From contig JBBAQX010000007.1 of NCBI GenBank assembly GCA_040400085.1, positions 46,286 to 110,285 of the forward strand: a stretch of 64,000 bases of DNA. Reading direction: 5' to 3'. Numbering within the stretch: position 1 is the stretch's first letter; every line of letters begins with the position of its first letter. Of this stretch, positions 50,791 through 60,481 are shown piece by piece. Below the pieces are notes generated by a model. The model worked only from the letters and a program-made list of their open reading frames with translations. It ran no database searches and was not told the origin of the DNA. This DNA comes from HNR sp040400085 (GTDB lineage Bacteria > Actinomycetota > Actinomycetes > Actinomycetales > Microbacteriaceae). The position numbers were made by a program, and so were the translations under genes.

Positions 50791-53268
50791 GTGAAGAAAA
50801 AAATATTTGGGGCGTCGCTTGTCGTATTGGCAGGCATATTGTTCAGCGTTGGTGGGACATCGGCGATAGCCTTGACGCCAAATAGTGGCCCGACGGCTGG
50901 GGGCACGACAATAGTTGAAGACGTTCCTGCTGGGGTGGCGTTCACCCAGGTTAGTGCGGGTAGCTATCACTCTGTAGCGATGGGGGACGACGGGAACGCC
51001 TATTCTTGGGGAGACAACTATTATGGACAACTAGGAGACGGGGCTCTAACAAATCGTCCCTTTCCGGGTATAGTCCCCACTCCTCCCGGCGTGAAATATA
51101 CGCAAGTCCTGACGGGGCCCAATAACGCATTCGCGATTGCGGATGATGGAAACGCCTACGGGTGGGGTGACAACTTCTGGGGTCAGCTGGGTAGCGGGAC
51201 CTCTCCGACTAAACAGATGACTCCGGTAAAGGTCCAAGCGCCCACGGGGGTGACTTTTACGCAGATTAGCGCGGGTAGCGGGTTCACTCTGGCGATAGGG
51301 AATGATGGAAACACCTACTCCTGGGGGATCAACGGTAGTAGCGGATCTCTAGGAGACGGCGGAACGACAAATAGGGCAATCCCCGGATTGGTCTCCACTC
51401 CGACCGGCGTAACCTTCACGAAGGTCTACGCGGGCGGCAACCATTCGATGGCACTCGGAGACGATAATAAGCTCTATTCTTGGGGATATAATCGCGACGG
51501 TCAGCTAGGCGATGGCACCACCACGGATCGTTTGACGCCCGTACCAGTGTCCACCCCTCCGGGTGTAACTTTTGTTCAGATTGAAATAGGCTTTCAGCAT
51601 ACGTTGGCAATTGGAAGCGATGGCAAGACTTACGCGTGGGGGGATAACGGCTACGGTAAATTAGGTGACGGCACCACAACAAAGCGTCTCGTACCAGTGC
51701 CGGTGTCGGCTCCTGCCGGAGTAACATTCACTCAGATCCAGGCAAGCGACCAATCCCTGGCAATTGGCGACGACGGCAATACCTATGCTTGGGGACTGAA
51801 TAATTATGGCCAATTGGGTGACGGGACCACCACTGATCGTTGGTCGCCTGTCGCGGTATCTACTCCTCCCGGCGTGACATTTGTCGAGATCTATGCGGGA
51901 ACTGGCCATGCTCTGGCCATTGGAAGCGACGGTAACACCTACTCTTGGGGTCGGAACGTTGAGGGACGGCTGGGCAACGGCACAACTATTAATAGTTCTA
52001 CCCCAGTGATGATTACCGGTGTCACGATTTCGGGGGTTTCTTTTGCCGGGGTAGCTGGGACCAACCTAGTCCAGCACGCCGACGGAACCTTCTCTATCGA
52101 TACCCCGCCCGGTGGCTGTGGTGCTGTTGATGTAGCTGTCAACTGGAACCAGTTCGGTTCCACAAACACTGAAACCGTTGCTGATGGTTTCTCGTATGGA
52201 TCCGGCCCCTCTATCATTATGCAACCTGTTTCAAGCACGGTGACGGCGGGAGAAACTTTCTCTACCTCGATCGGCTACACCGCTGGGGACCCGGTTAGTA
52301 CCGTATCGTGGGAAGAATCGACGGACGGTGTAACGTGGACACCAATTCCTGGCGAAACGAGTTCTACGTTGACTATCACTCCCGCGGCAACTATGTTTTA
52401 CCGCGCGGTAATCAGTAACTGCCTTGCAACCGTGACAAGCGACTCTGCTACAGCGACGCTCGTCGCAGCTGATGTTGCTCCGGCGATCGTGAGCAGCCCT
52501 ACAAGCGTCCAGGTGACGGACGGGGAATCAGCATCATTCAGCGTCCAGGTTGCGGGTTCCCCCGTTCCCTCGGTTGCGTGGGAAGCCTCTCCAGACGGTG
52601 GTGTAACGTGGAAATCTATTGCGGCGGATACCTCTGCGGCGGTTTCCGCTGACGGGCTGACGGTTAACGTTGTAGGAACGGCTAAAAATGCTGGATTCCA
52701 GTATCGGGCGGTCGCGACTAATCCAGCTGGAAGCGCAACGAGTGGGAGCGCGACATTGACTGTTATTCAACCTGTTGTGAACACTCCACCGATTGTATCG
52801 AACCCCGCAGATGTAACTGTTGACTATGGTGACGCAGCCACTTTCTCGGTGAAGGTATCGGGTTCACCTGCGCCAGTTGTTATGTGGGAAGTTTCTCATG
52901 ACGAGGGAGCCACTTGGGAAAACGTTGTAGAGGGAGCCGTGTCCGCTGCTGATGCGGAATCGCATTCTCTGACGGTGATCGGCTCATCCGTGAATAACGG
53001 TTTCCAGTATCGGGCGGTAGCGACAAATACAGAGGGTCGTGCGGTGAGCGCAGCTGCGACGCTGTCTACTGTTTCTTCGGCGCCGGCGCCGACGCCGACG
53101 CCGACAGCGGTGCCAGGTGTCAAGGAAGAGGGCGACTCTGCCGGATTAGCGTTGACGGGCTCTAACGCTGATCTGCCCTGGATCGGCCTCGCAGCAGGTA
53201 TCGCTTTGCTGCTCGTAGGTGCTGGCACGATTGTTGTCCGACGATATGGTGTGAAAGCCCGCTCCTAG
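50791..53268 (+). CDS. LALTG-anchored surface protein with seven RCC1 repeats and Ig-like domains
   Basis: 825 residues from GTG 50791 (AAAGG upstream). A signal peptide (KKKIFGASLVVLAGILFSVG) is followed by LTPNSGPTAGGTT, a remnant of an IPT/TIG motif. Seven RCC1 blades run to ~residue 410, each with a core like TYSWGDN.YGQLGDG, enough for a closed seven-bladed propeller. About three Ig-like domains (VSWEESTDGVTWTPIPGETS; VAWEASPDGGVTWKSIAAD; VMWEVSHDEGATWENVVEG) precede a PTPTPT stalk, LALTGS, a TM segment and a basic tail: a sortase signal of the LAxTG type used by class E sortases. A7 lies in codons 3-5. Probably an adhesin or binding protein. Confidence 0.88.
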   Translation: MKKKIFGASLVVLAGILFSVGGTSAIALTPNSGPTAGGTTIVEDVPAGVAFTQVSAGSYHSVAMGDDGNAYSWGDNYYGQLGDGALTNRPFPGIVPTPPGVKYTQVLTGPNNAFAIADDGNAYGWGDNFWGQLGSGTSPTKQMTPVKVQAPTGVTFTQISAGSGFTLAIGNDGNTYSWGINGSSGSLGDGGTTNRAIPGLVSTPTGVTFTKVYAGGNHSMALGDDNKLYSWGYNRDGQLGDGTTTDRLTPVPVSTPPGVTFVQIEIGFQHTLAIGSDGKTYAWGDNGYGKLGDGTTTKRLVPVPVSAPAGVTFTQIQASDQSLAIGDDGNTYAWGLNNYGQLGDGTTTDRWSPVAVSTPPGVTFVEIYAGTGHALAIGSDGNTYSWGRNVEGRLGNGTTINSSTPVMITGVTISGVSFAGVAGTNLVQHADGTFSIDTPPGGCGAVDVAVNWNQFGSTNTETVADGFSYGSGPSIIMQPVSSTVTAGETFSTSIGYTAGDPVSTVSWEESTDGVTWTPIPGETSSTLTITPAATMFYRAVISNCLATVTSDSATATLVAADVAPAIVSSPTSVQVTDGESASFSVQVAGSPVPSVAWEASPDGGVTWKSIAADTSAAVSADGLTVNVVGTAKNAGFQYRAVATNPAGSATSGSATLTVIQPVVNTPPIVSNPADVTVDYGDAATFSVKVSGSPAPVVMWEVSHDEGATWENVVEGAVSAADAESHSLTVIGSSVNNGFQYRAVATNTEGRAVSAAATLSTVSSAPAPTPTPTAVPGVKEEGDSAGLALTGSNADLPWIGLAAGIALLLVGAGTIVVRRYGVKARS

Positions 53269-53786
53269 ACTATCTAGGAGGATAGGGGAGTCTTCGCGTT
53301 GCAAGGCTGCCTGCGGAGGTGCTGTTGAGCTCTGCGCGAGTGATATTCGGTACACGAAGTCACTCGCGCAGTCTCCAGCGCTCGCACTTTAGGACGATAG
53401 ACCGTATCCCCGGGATGCCCAATCTCGCCAAGCAGCGGCGCAGCGTCGTGGCGTTCACAGCCAAATGTAATTTTTTTTATTTCTCCGATTGATTCTGAAT
53501 TCTCATTCGTTATGTAGCTTGGTGATGCCATTTTATCGGGATGAATTTGATGGTCAATATGCTTTTTAAGCGAATCAATAGAGATCGCGATTTATTGATC
53601 ATTTGTTTTGAGTGAAACACTACACATTCTCCTCACTCGGCCTATACATCGCCGTGAGAAATGCATCCTGGAATCGCTCGGGAGATTCAGAGAAGCTGAA
53701 GAGGGTATAGCTCTGATGGTACTTGGTTCTGGTGGGCGCGTGATGAGTGAGATTCAAGGTGAAAGCTACTTAGGGGTCATTAATAA
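53269..53786. other. 518-bp intergenic region between the two surface modules
   Basis: It holds a strong hairpin (53332-53371) near the left end, then A/T-rich DNA with a T8 run at 53470-53477. A frame of 96 codons (53608-53898) overlaps the next gene out of frame and does not look like protein. The right 200 bp must contain the promoter of the second sigma fusion; I see no clear -35/-10 pair. Confidence 0.6.
53332..53371 (+). terminator. 12-bp perfect stem hairpin after the RCC1 surface gene
   Basis: CTGCGCGAGTGA and TCACTCGCGCAG pair across a 16-nt loop that itself contains TTCG/CGAA. It lies 64 nt after the stop. There is no T tract, so it may be a factor-dependent terminator or mRNA-stabilising structure. 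Confidence 0.6.
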
Positions 53787-55232
53787 ATGCAAATACAGGT
53801 TGACGTTTTATCCGAAGAAGAGTTGTGGGATCTTTATGCCGTCTCGGAAAGGCACCTGGTCCTGTTCGCGAGACGGTTCACAACCGACCAGATGGTAGCT
53901 GAGGATGTGGTCGCCGATGTCTTCATCGCGGTTCTCGCACTTGTCAGAAAAGGGCAGGGGCCAACGCAACAAACTTTTATTTCGTATATGCGCACCAGCA
54001 TCCGAAATACTCTAAGCCGTAAGGTGCAGAAAGCTTCACGAGAAATCAGTACGGCAGATATCAACGACATAGTTGAGAGAGGCCAGGATGCCCAACTAGA
54101 TTTCGAGGTCCCAACCACCTGGGACGCCGACTGCGCGCGAAGGGCGTTGCGGGCTCTGCCTGCAAAAGCTCAAGAAATTCTTCAACTGACTGTTATGCAG
54201 GGCGAGAGTATGTCTGCTGTTGCGAAGAACTTAGGAATTTCAACTCGGGCAGCCGTCATGGCATCCTTTCGCGCCAGAGATGCGTTACGCACCCGGTATC
54301 TGGTGGAAATCATAGGGTCAGATGGGCAATGTGCCTCGATGAAAGTCGAATACTTAGCGGCATATGTGCGTGGCAGCTCCTCAGATCTGCGTCGCGCCCG
54401 GGTCGAGCAGCACATTGAGGGATGTGCCGTGTGCGCTGGCCGAGTAAAAAAGATGAAATCGTATCGCCTCCCGGCAGCGGTTATCGTCGGTTTGGCTACG
54501 GTGGGTAAGGCTCAGATCGTGGGATCAGGTACCGTTCCTGCTGTGGCCATGAAGCCGAGCCCAGCAGCCCCGTCCTTATCGCATTTTCTTGCGGCCGCGA
54601 AATCGAACGTTATAAAAATAGGCGTTGTCGTTCTCGCCTGTGTAACGGTTGGGGCTTTTGGCTGGTTAAACGTCCGCCCGAATATGCCACCGGTGGTGCA
54701 GGAAACCTCCCCCAGAAGCAGCGAAAAATCGACAGTCGGACAAAAAAGCGTAGGAGAGCCTAGCGCAAGTGAGCTTCCAACTAGGCAGCCGTCACCGTCA
54801 CAGTTGCCGTCACAGTTGCCGACTCCGAAGATGGACAGCGGAATCGGTGCAGAGGACAAAGCTAGCGATACGATTAGCCCGGCTGAGCAGGGGACCTTCT
54901 CCGGGCGGCAGGCGGAGAGCCTGCCGCCCGGAGTTCGCAGTGTTAATTGGCGTAGCGTGCCCAACGGTTATGCGGACGGGGCTGCTGGTGTCGCCCTACT
55001 GCTGTCGATCGTCTTGGATGAAAAAACGGCACCCTCCGAATATGTTATCGAGGTAGACGTTCCCGCAGGTGTTCGCCTGGTGAACGCTTCCGCAAGCTGT
55101 TCAATTACACCCGAATCTGCACGGTGTGTTCCTGGCCGAGAAATTTTGGAGCTGAGGGATTTCAACCTTCAATACATAGTCGATAGCGATGGCAGCCAAG
55201 AACTGCCATCTTTCAGCCTCTCGACGCCGTAA
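53787..55232 (+). CDS. Membrane-anchored ECF sigma factor fused to an anti-sigma zinc motif and an ectodomain (module 2)
   Basis: 481 residues. Sigma region 2 covers ~15-85 (TTDQMVAEDVVADVFIAVL) and region 4 ~115-172 (LRALPAKAQEILQLTVMQGE, SAVAKNLGISTRAAVMASF). The ZAS motif is H209-x3-C213-x2-C216 (HIEGCAVC). A single TM at ~277-294 with a Lys on its inner side points the C terminus outward. A long Ser/Pro-rich stalk (LPTRQPSPSQLPSQLPTP) leads to a β-rich domain with VDVPAGVRLVNASASC and a C438-x8-C447 pair, the same spacing as in module 1. The following gene is a DUF11-repeat surface protein. Sigma sequence is quite diverged from module 1, so the duplication is old. Confidence 0.82.
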   Translation: MQIQVDVLSEEELWDLYAVSERHLVLFARRFTTDQMVAEDVVADVFIAVLALVRKGQGPTQQTFISYMRTSIRNTLSRKVQKASREISTADINDIVERGQDAQLDFEVPTTWDADCARRALRALPAKAQEILQLTVMQGESMSAVAKNLGISTRAAVMASFRARDALRTRYLVEIIGSDGQCASMKVEYLAAYVRGSSSDLRRARVEQHIEGCAVCAGRVKKMKSYRLPAAVIVGLATVGKAQIVGSGTVPAVAMKPSPAAPSLSHFLAAAKSNVIKIGVVVLACVTVGAFGWLNVRPNMPPVVQETSPRSSEKSTVGQKSVGEPSASELPTRQPSPSQLPSQLPTPKMDSGIGAEDKASDTISPAEQGTFSGRQAESLPPGVRSVNWRSVPNGYADGAAGVALLLSIVLDEKTAPSEYVIEVDVPAGVRLVNASASCSITPESARCVPGREILELRDFNLQYIVDSDGSQELPSFSLSTP

Positions 55233-55492
55233 TTGGATCTGCGCTGCAGCGATAAAGAATTAACTCAAAAACCGTGGTATTGAAACCGTATATGTCTCTT
55301 TACTAGTGGATGGGGAGATCTCGGGGCAGTCACTTTCGAGCTGTTGATCATCGTTTACAAGGTTTTCTGATATTTCAGGATACCTGAGGCTCTTTTCAGA
55401 AAATTGTCTGAAGCTGGGGACCAACTTCAATAAAAACCGTGGGCGGGCGCTATGCTCCCCCTGAAATTCCTAAGGAAATTTAGAAAGCAATT

Positions 55493-58400
55493 ATGGAACA
55501 TAGCACTATGAAACCCAATGTAAAAAGGCAGAAGGGGGGGCTGCGTAAAATACACGTAGTGCTCGCAATGTGTCTGACAGTCCTGCTCTTCGGCTACGAA
55601 ATTGGAGCTGCCTCATCGAGCGTGCAAGCTGAGACTTCGGTGGCGGGTGCTGCTGAGCAAGTTTCTAGTTTTTCTCCAACAGCTCCGACTACCTTGCCTC
55701 AGCGAGACCCTGCTCCTTTCTATACTGAAGATTTCGAAAACATGGGTACAAATTCTCCTGCTATCAGCCTTGAGAATTATGTCGGACAGAACGGTATTCG
55801 CTATACCGCTACCCCTCAGTGGCTTGATAACACTGATTGTAACGGTCTGCTCGTTAAATACACAGATACTGATGTTGCATGCCCATCGACACGCGGAGGC
55901 GAGAACAATGTTCGTCGTTTAAGTGATGTTCTTGGACAGCACGAATTAGGTGCGCTCGGGGGTACCCCCTTCGCGCCGATTAACGCATCGTCAGCCCAGT
56001 CGCAGGCGAATCATGCGCTCTCAGAATTCACTTTGGTGAAGGATGTTGATTATTCAGGAACTATGTTTAGGACTCTCTCGGATATAACTCTGAAAACGGG
56101 TGCATTTGTTACCGCGGCAGTAGATATTGCTGAGACTTCTTGCCTGCATTTGGGCGGCAAAAACAACTCCAAGTTAAATTTTTTTCTGCTGAGTGCCGGT
56201 AACCAGATTCCGCTTCAGAGTACCCCTATTCATGCTTGTGAGGATCCGACGTCTCAAGCTTATACTTCCCCGGACCTTCCAGGCGGCTGGGCAGGTGGTG
56301 GAAACTATGTAAACGTCGGGACTTATTATTCCAATGGTTCCATTCTTCTCTCTCCAGGATCTTTCGGGCTGAGCCTTGAGAGCGCTACCGCAAGCTTCGA
56401 CGGAAACGATGCTGCGTTGGATAACATCCGTCTTGTGGACGCGACACCTACGCTGTCCAAATCGTTCTCAGATCCGGACGCTAGCCGTACCTCGACCCTC
56501 ACATTCACCGTGACAAATACGAGTGAAAATGCGGCTAAATCCGGATGGTCGTTTGACGATCAGATCGACTCCAGGCTCGTGATAGATACTGCCAATGCGG
56601 CGACGACGTGTGCCAATGGTGCTGTCTCCTTTACCGGTCAGACCATGCATGTCTCAGGCGATTTGGCTGCGGGGCAGGCATCGTGTGAGATTACCGTTCC
56701 GGTGACGGCGCCTGGAACCGGTAACTACACAAACTGCCCTGACATTAACGTGAAGAACATTGTTGGTCTTCTCGGTCCTGAGTGTGCAATTTTGTATGTA
56801 GGTAATTACACCGTCGATAAATCATCTAATCCGGCTAAAGGAACCGCTCTTGTTTCGGGTCAGACCGTTACCTACACTTTGACCATCAGGCCGACAGCTG
56901 ATTCGCCCACAGAGGCCGTAATTCCTGCTGTAATTGAAGATTCAATGACCGGCGTCCTTGACGATGCTACCTACAACAATGACATTGTTGCCTCTGCCGG
57001 GAGTGTCACGGTTAAGCCTGGCGGAGATATTAGCTGGACGGGAAATGTCACTGGAGGAACTCCCGTAACGATTACCTATTCGGCAACTGTCAAATCTACG
57101 CCAACGGGTGGCGATAACTCGTTGATAAACGTTGTGGTTCGTGACGGAGAGTCGCCTATAACGGAGTGTGATCCCACGATAGAAACATGCACCGTTCATC
57201 CTGTTCTTGTCCCAGGTCTAGCTGTGTCCAAAACCGCGACTCCCTCATCAGGCACAACGGTGAACCGTGGATCAACCGTTTCCTACTCTGTCGTAGCGGA
57301 GAACACAGGCGAGACTGACCTGACCAGTGTCACCCTAACTGACGACCTGACCGACGTGCTTGATGACGCTGATATTGTCTCGGGTTCCCTTGTCTCCTCT
57401 GTAGGCAATGCTCCGGTCTTTGCAGGCTCTGACCTGTCATGGGTTGGTGACTTAGCGAAAGGTCAGAAAGTAACACTTGGTTACACGGTTACGGTCAAGA
57501 CAGACTCCATCGCAGCCTCGACTCTGGTAAATAAGGTGAAGGGCTCAGCTACAGGACCGGGAGACACGGACGTACCCTCTAATTGTGTTGCCGGAACCGA
57601 ACCCGAGTGTTCAACAGCTCACCCTATCGATGCGCTAACTCCTGGCCTGATTGTTTCTAAGTCGGCGGATCCAGTATCGGGCACAGAGATTAAGCGTGGT
57701 TCGACCGTGACATATACGGTAACCGCAGAGAACACGGGGCAAACCGCTCTGTCAAACACAACGATAACGGATGATCTGTCAGACGTTCTTGATAACGCTG
57801 ACATGGTTAGCGGTTCGCTCAAATCTTCCGTGGGTAACGCACCAGAACTTAACGGTTCTATTCTGAGCTGGGTAGGCGATCTTGCCGCTGGTCAAAAAGT
57901 GGAGCTTTCTTATGCGGTCAAGGTGAAATCGGATTTCTCGCAAATCGCGACTCTGCTTAACACGGTGACAGCGGTGGGAACAGCCCCTGGAAACATTACG
58001 GTACCTTCTAACTGTGTCACGGGTTCTGAACCTGGTTGTACAACGACCCATCCTGTCCCTGCGACCTCTGTCACGATTGAGAAGAGCGATGGCAAATTGA
58101 TTGTGGGCGCGGGAGAAGAGCTTGTATATGACGTGACAGTTACGAACACCGGTAGCGATGAGGTAACAAAAGTTGTAGCGACCGACTCGCTCCCCACAGG
58201 TCTAACGTTTGTGACAGCATCCAACAAGGGAACATTTGATTCAGCAACCCGGACGGTAACCTGGGCCATCGGTTCTATCCCGGTCGGAGAAAAAGTAACC
58301 GTTCAGGTCACTGCTACTGTGGATCAAGATGTGCGCCCTGGGGCCGAAATCAGAAACACCGCAACTGTCGAGACCGAACAGGGCTGTGTTGACAACCCTG

Positions 58401-60460
58401 CGACAGCAGGAGATGAGTGCACCACAACTGACGTGGATTACGTTCCTTCGCTGAAGGTCGTGAAGAACGATCACAAGCAGGTCGTTGCCCCCGGACAGGC
58501 AGTAACATACGATATTACGGCATCAAACACGGGGGTCGTAGAAGCAACAGAGGTTGTTGTTACCGATGAGCTTCCTCAGAACCTGGTGTTTTTGTCCGCG
58601 GACCAGGGTGGCGTATTTGACGAGGCTACCCGTAAGATCACCTGGAATATTCCGACGATTGCTTCCGGTGACGCTGTGACTGTCCATGCTGAGGTATCAG
58701 TCGCAGATTCCGTTGTCCCAGGTGATACTATTCGAAACCTGTCGACGATTACATCGCCGGTTGACTGCGTGGATGACGTACGAACTCCAGAAAATGACTG
58801 TGAGTCGATTGATATTGATGATGTACCGCAGATCTCTGTGACGAAAACAGATAACAAAGATGTGGTTCTTCCTGGCGAGGCCTCAACCTACGAACTTGTG
58901 GTGACTAATAAGGGCAAGGCAGATGCCCCTAGCGTTGTCTTGGTTGACACGCTGCCGTCAAACCTGACCTTTCAGTCGGCCACAGGGTCAGGAACCTTCG
59001 ATCCTAATAGCAATACGGTTAGGTGGGATCTCGGTACGTTAGCTGCCGGTGAAACACGTACTCTAACGGTTGACGTTACGGTATCTGCCTCTGCTGTACC
59101 GAATGAGGCCGTATCGAATAATGCGAAGGTCAGCACAGATGAAATCTGTGTAGATGATCCTGCAACCGAGCAGAACGAGTGTGATGTTACGGATATCGAC
59201 CGGATGCCTGCCGTGTCAATTATTAAGGATGACGAAAAGACTATAGTCAAGCCTGGTGAGAACGTCGTTTACGCCCTGACCGCATCGAATACTTCTGATT
59301 ATGACGCGCCTAACGTGATTGTTCGAGATGTTCTTCCGCCAAACGTTCGGTTCCTGGAATCGTCTCTTCCGGGGACGCAGTCAATCGATAACGCAGCTGC
59401 ATTCGAGTGGGACCTGGGCACCCTGAAGTCGGGCGAATCCAAGGTTATTCTTGTGACGGTTATCGTTGATGAGGATCTTCCAGCGGATACCCAGGTTCTC
59501 AACACCGCTACGATCACGACAAATAATGTGTGCCTAGATGACCCGACAACAGAAAGAACCGAGTGCGAATCGACGGATGTCGATAGGACGCCCTCCCACG
59601 TATGGATACTAAAGGATGATCACGAAGGCTCCATAACTCCGGGTGCAGAGCTCGTTTATGATCTCACAGTTGGGAACGACTCCGAGACTTTGCCGGTTAC
59701 CGATGTGATCGTTACTGATGAGCTTCCTCACAACGTTGAATTCATTTCGGCTACTGAGGGCGGGGTCTATGACGAGGTAACTCGAACCGTGACCTGGAAA
59801 TTTGCCGAACTCGCGGTGAGTGAAAGAAAGATGGTTCAGGTCACTGTCGTAACGCATAAGGACCTGGTCGAGGGTGAGAACGTTAAGAACTCTGCTATCG
59901 TGCGTACCCCCGAGGGCTGCATCGACGAAGAATCTTGCGAGTCGATTGATATCGATAATGTGCCCAACGTATCGATTGTGAAGGATGATCACGAGAAAGT
60001 CGTCACGCCGGGTCAAAGTCTGACGTATGAGCTAACTGCAGAGAACCTGAACGACTCAATCGCCAGAGAGGTAAGCGTTACAGACCAGCTGCCGGCACAC
60101 CTTTCGTTTGTATCGGCATCCGATTCGGGACAGTACGATCCTGGATCACGCGCAGTCACCTGGGACCTTGGAACGCTAAGCCCCGGCGAGAAACGAGTCG
60201 TGAGTATAACCGTGACTGTTGATTCAGACGCATCGGGTGACATTGCGAATATCGCAACTATCACGACAGATAAAGGATGCTCTGGCGAGGGATGCACCTC
60301 GACAGATACTGATACCCTCAGCCCAACAGGCGATTACGCAAAGCTGGCTCTGACGGGTGGAGATAATGTCCAAATGCTTCTGGTAACAGCGAGCCTACTG
60401 CTGATGCTGGCTGGTATTTCGGCGCTTGTCACGATAAGGCGGCGAGTAACACGACAATAA
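55493..60460 (+). CDS. LALTG-anchored giant surface protein with about ten DUF11 repeats
   Basis: 1655 residues. A long signal peptide (HVVLAMCLTVLLFGYEIGAA) precedes a ~260-residue N-terminal region with paired cysteines. From ~residue 320 to the end there are about ten DUF11-type repeats, the last six ~125 residues each with VxPGxxxxYxLTxxN and DxLPxNxxFxSA cores. Linkers carry cysteine pairs, four of them C-x10-C (CVDDPATEQNEC), followed by an acidic TDID/SIDID turn. LALTGG, TM and a basic tail form the LAxTG sorting signal. G7 at 55534-55540 lies in codons 14-17. It is likely a long stalk-like adhesin, possibly controlled by the sigma fusion 260 bp upstream. Confidence 0.88.
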   Translation: MEHSTMKPNVKRQKGGLRKIHVVLAMCLTVLLFGYEIGAASSSVQAETSVAGAAEQVSSFSPTAPTTLPQRDPAPFYTEDFENMGTNSPAISLENYVGQNGIRYTATPQWLDNTDCNGLLVKYTDTDVACPSTRGGENNVRRLSDVLGQHELGALGGTPFAPINASSAQSQANHALSEFTLVKDVDYSGTMFRTLSDITLKTGAFVTAAVDIAETSCLHLGGKNNSKLNFFLLSAGNQIPLQSTPIHACEDPTSQAYTSPDLPGGWAGGGNYVNVGTYYSNGSILLSPGSFGLSLESATASFDGNDAALDNIRLVDATPTLSKSFSDPDASRTSTLTFTVTNTSENAAKSGWSFDDQIDSRLVIDTANAATTCANGAVSFTGQTMHVSGDLAAGQASCEITVPVTAPGTGNYTNCPDINVKNIVGLLGPECAILYVGNYTVDKSSNPAKGTALVSGQTVTYTLTIRPTADSPTEAVIPAVIEDSMTGVLDDATYNNDIVASAGSVTVKPGGDISWTGNVTGGTPVTITYSATVKSTPTGGDNSLINVVVRDGESPITECDPTIETCTVHPVLVPGLAVSKTATPSSGTTVNRGSTVSYSVVAENTGETDLTSVTLTDDLTDVLDDADIVSGSLVSSVGNAPVFAGSDLSWVGDLAKGQKVTLGYTVTVKTDSIAASTLVNKVKGSATGPGDTDVPSNCVAGTEPECSTAHPIDALTPGLIVSKSADPVSGTEIKRGSTVTYTVTAENTGQTALSNTTITDDLSDVLDNADMVSGSLKSSVGNAPELNGSILSWVGDLAAGQKVELSYAVKVKSDFSQIATLLNTVTAVGTAPGNITVPSNCVTGSEPGCTTTHPVPATSVTIEKSDGKLIVGAGEELVYDVTVTNTGSDEVTKVVATDSLPTGLTFVTASNKGTFDSATRTVTWAIGSIPVGEKVTVQVTATVDQDVRPGAEIRNTATVETEQGCVDNPATAGDECTTTDVDYVPSLKVVKNDHKQVVAPGQAVTYDITASNTGVVEATEVVVTDELPQNLVFLSADQGGVFDEATRKITWNIPTIASGDAVTVHAEVSVADSVVPGDTIRNLSTITSPVDCVDDVRTPENDCESIDIDDVPQISVTKTDNKDVVLPGEASTYELVVTNKGKADAPSVVLVDTLPSNLTFQSATGSGTFDPNSNTVRWDLGTLAAGETRTLTVDVTVSASAVPNEAVSNNAKVSTDEICVDDPATEQNECDVTDIDRMPAVSIIKDDEKTIVKPGENVVYALTASNTSDYDAPNVIVRDVLPPNVRFLESSLPGTQSIDNAAAFEWDLGTLKSGESKVILVTVIVDEDLPADTQVLNTATITTNNVCLDDPTTERTECESTDVDRTPSHVWILKDDHEGSITPGAELVYDLTVGNDSETLPVTDVIVTDELPHNVEFISATEGGVYDEVTRTVTWKFAELAVSERKMVQVTVVTHKDLVEGENVKNSAIVRTPEGCIDEESCESIDIDNVPNVSIVKDDHEKVVTPGQSLTYELTAENLNDSIAREVSVTDQLPAHLSFVSASDSGQYDPGSRAVTWDLGTLSPGEKRVVSITVTVDSDASGDIANIATITTDKGCSGEGCTSTDTDTLSPTGDYAKLALTGGDNVQMLLVTASLLLMLAGISALVTIRRRVTRQ

Positions 60461-60481
60461 TGATCGCATAAAACCTTAAGG

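Noticed and set aside
53608..53898. 96-codon frame before the second sigma fusion
   Set aside because: It overlaps the sigma gene in another frame and shows no protein-like composition or ribosome site.
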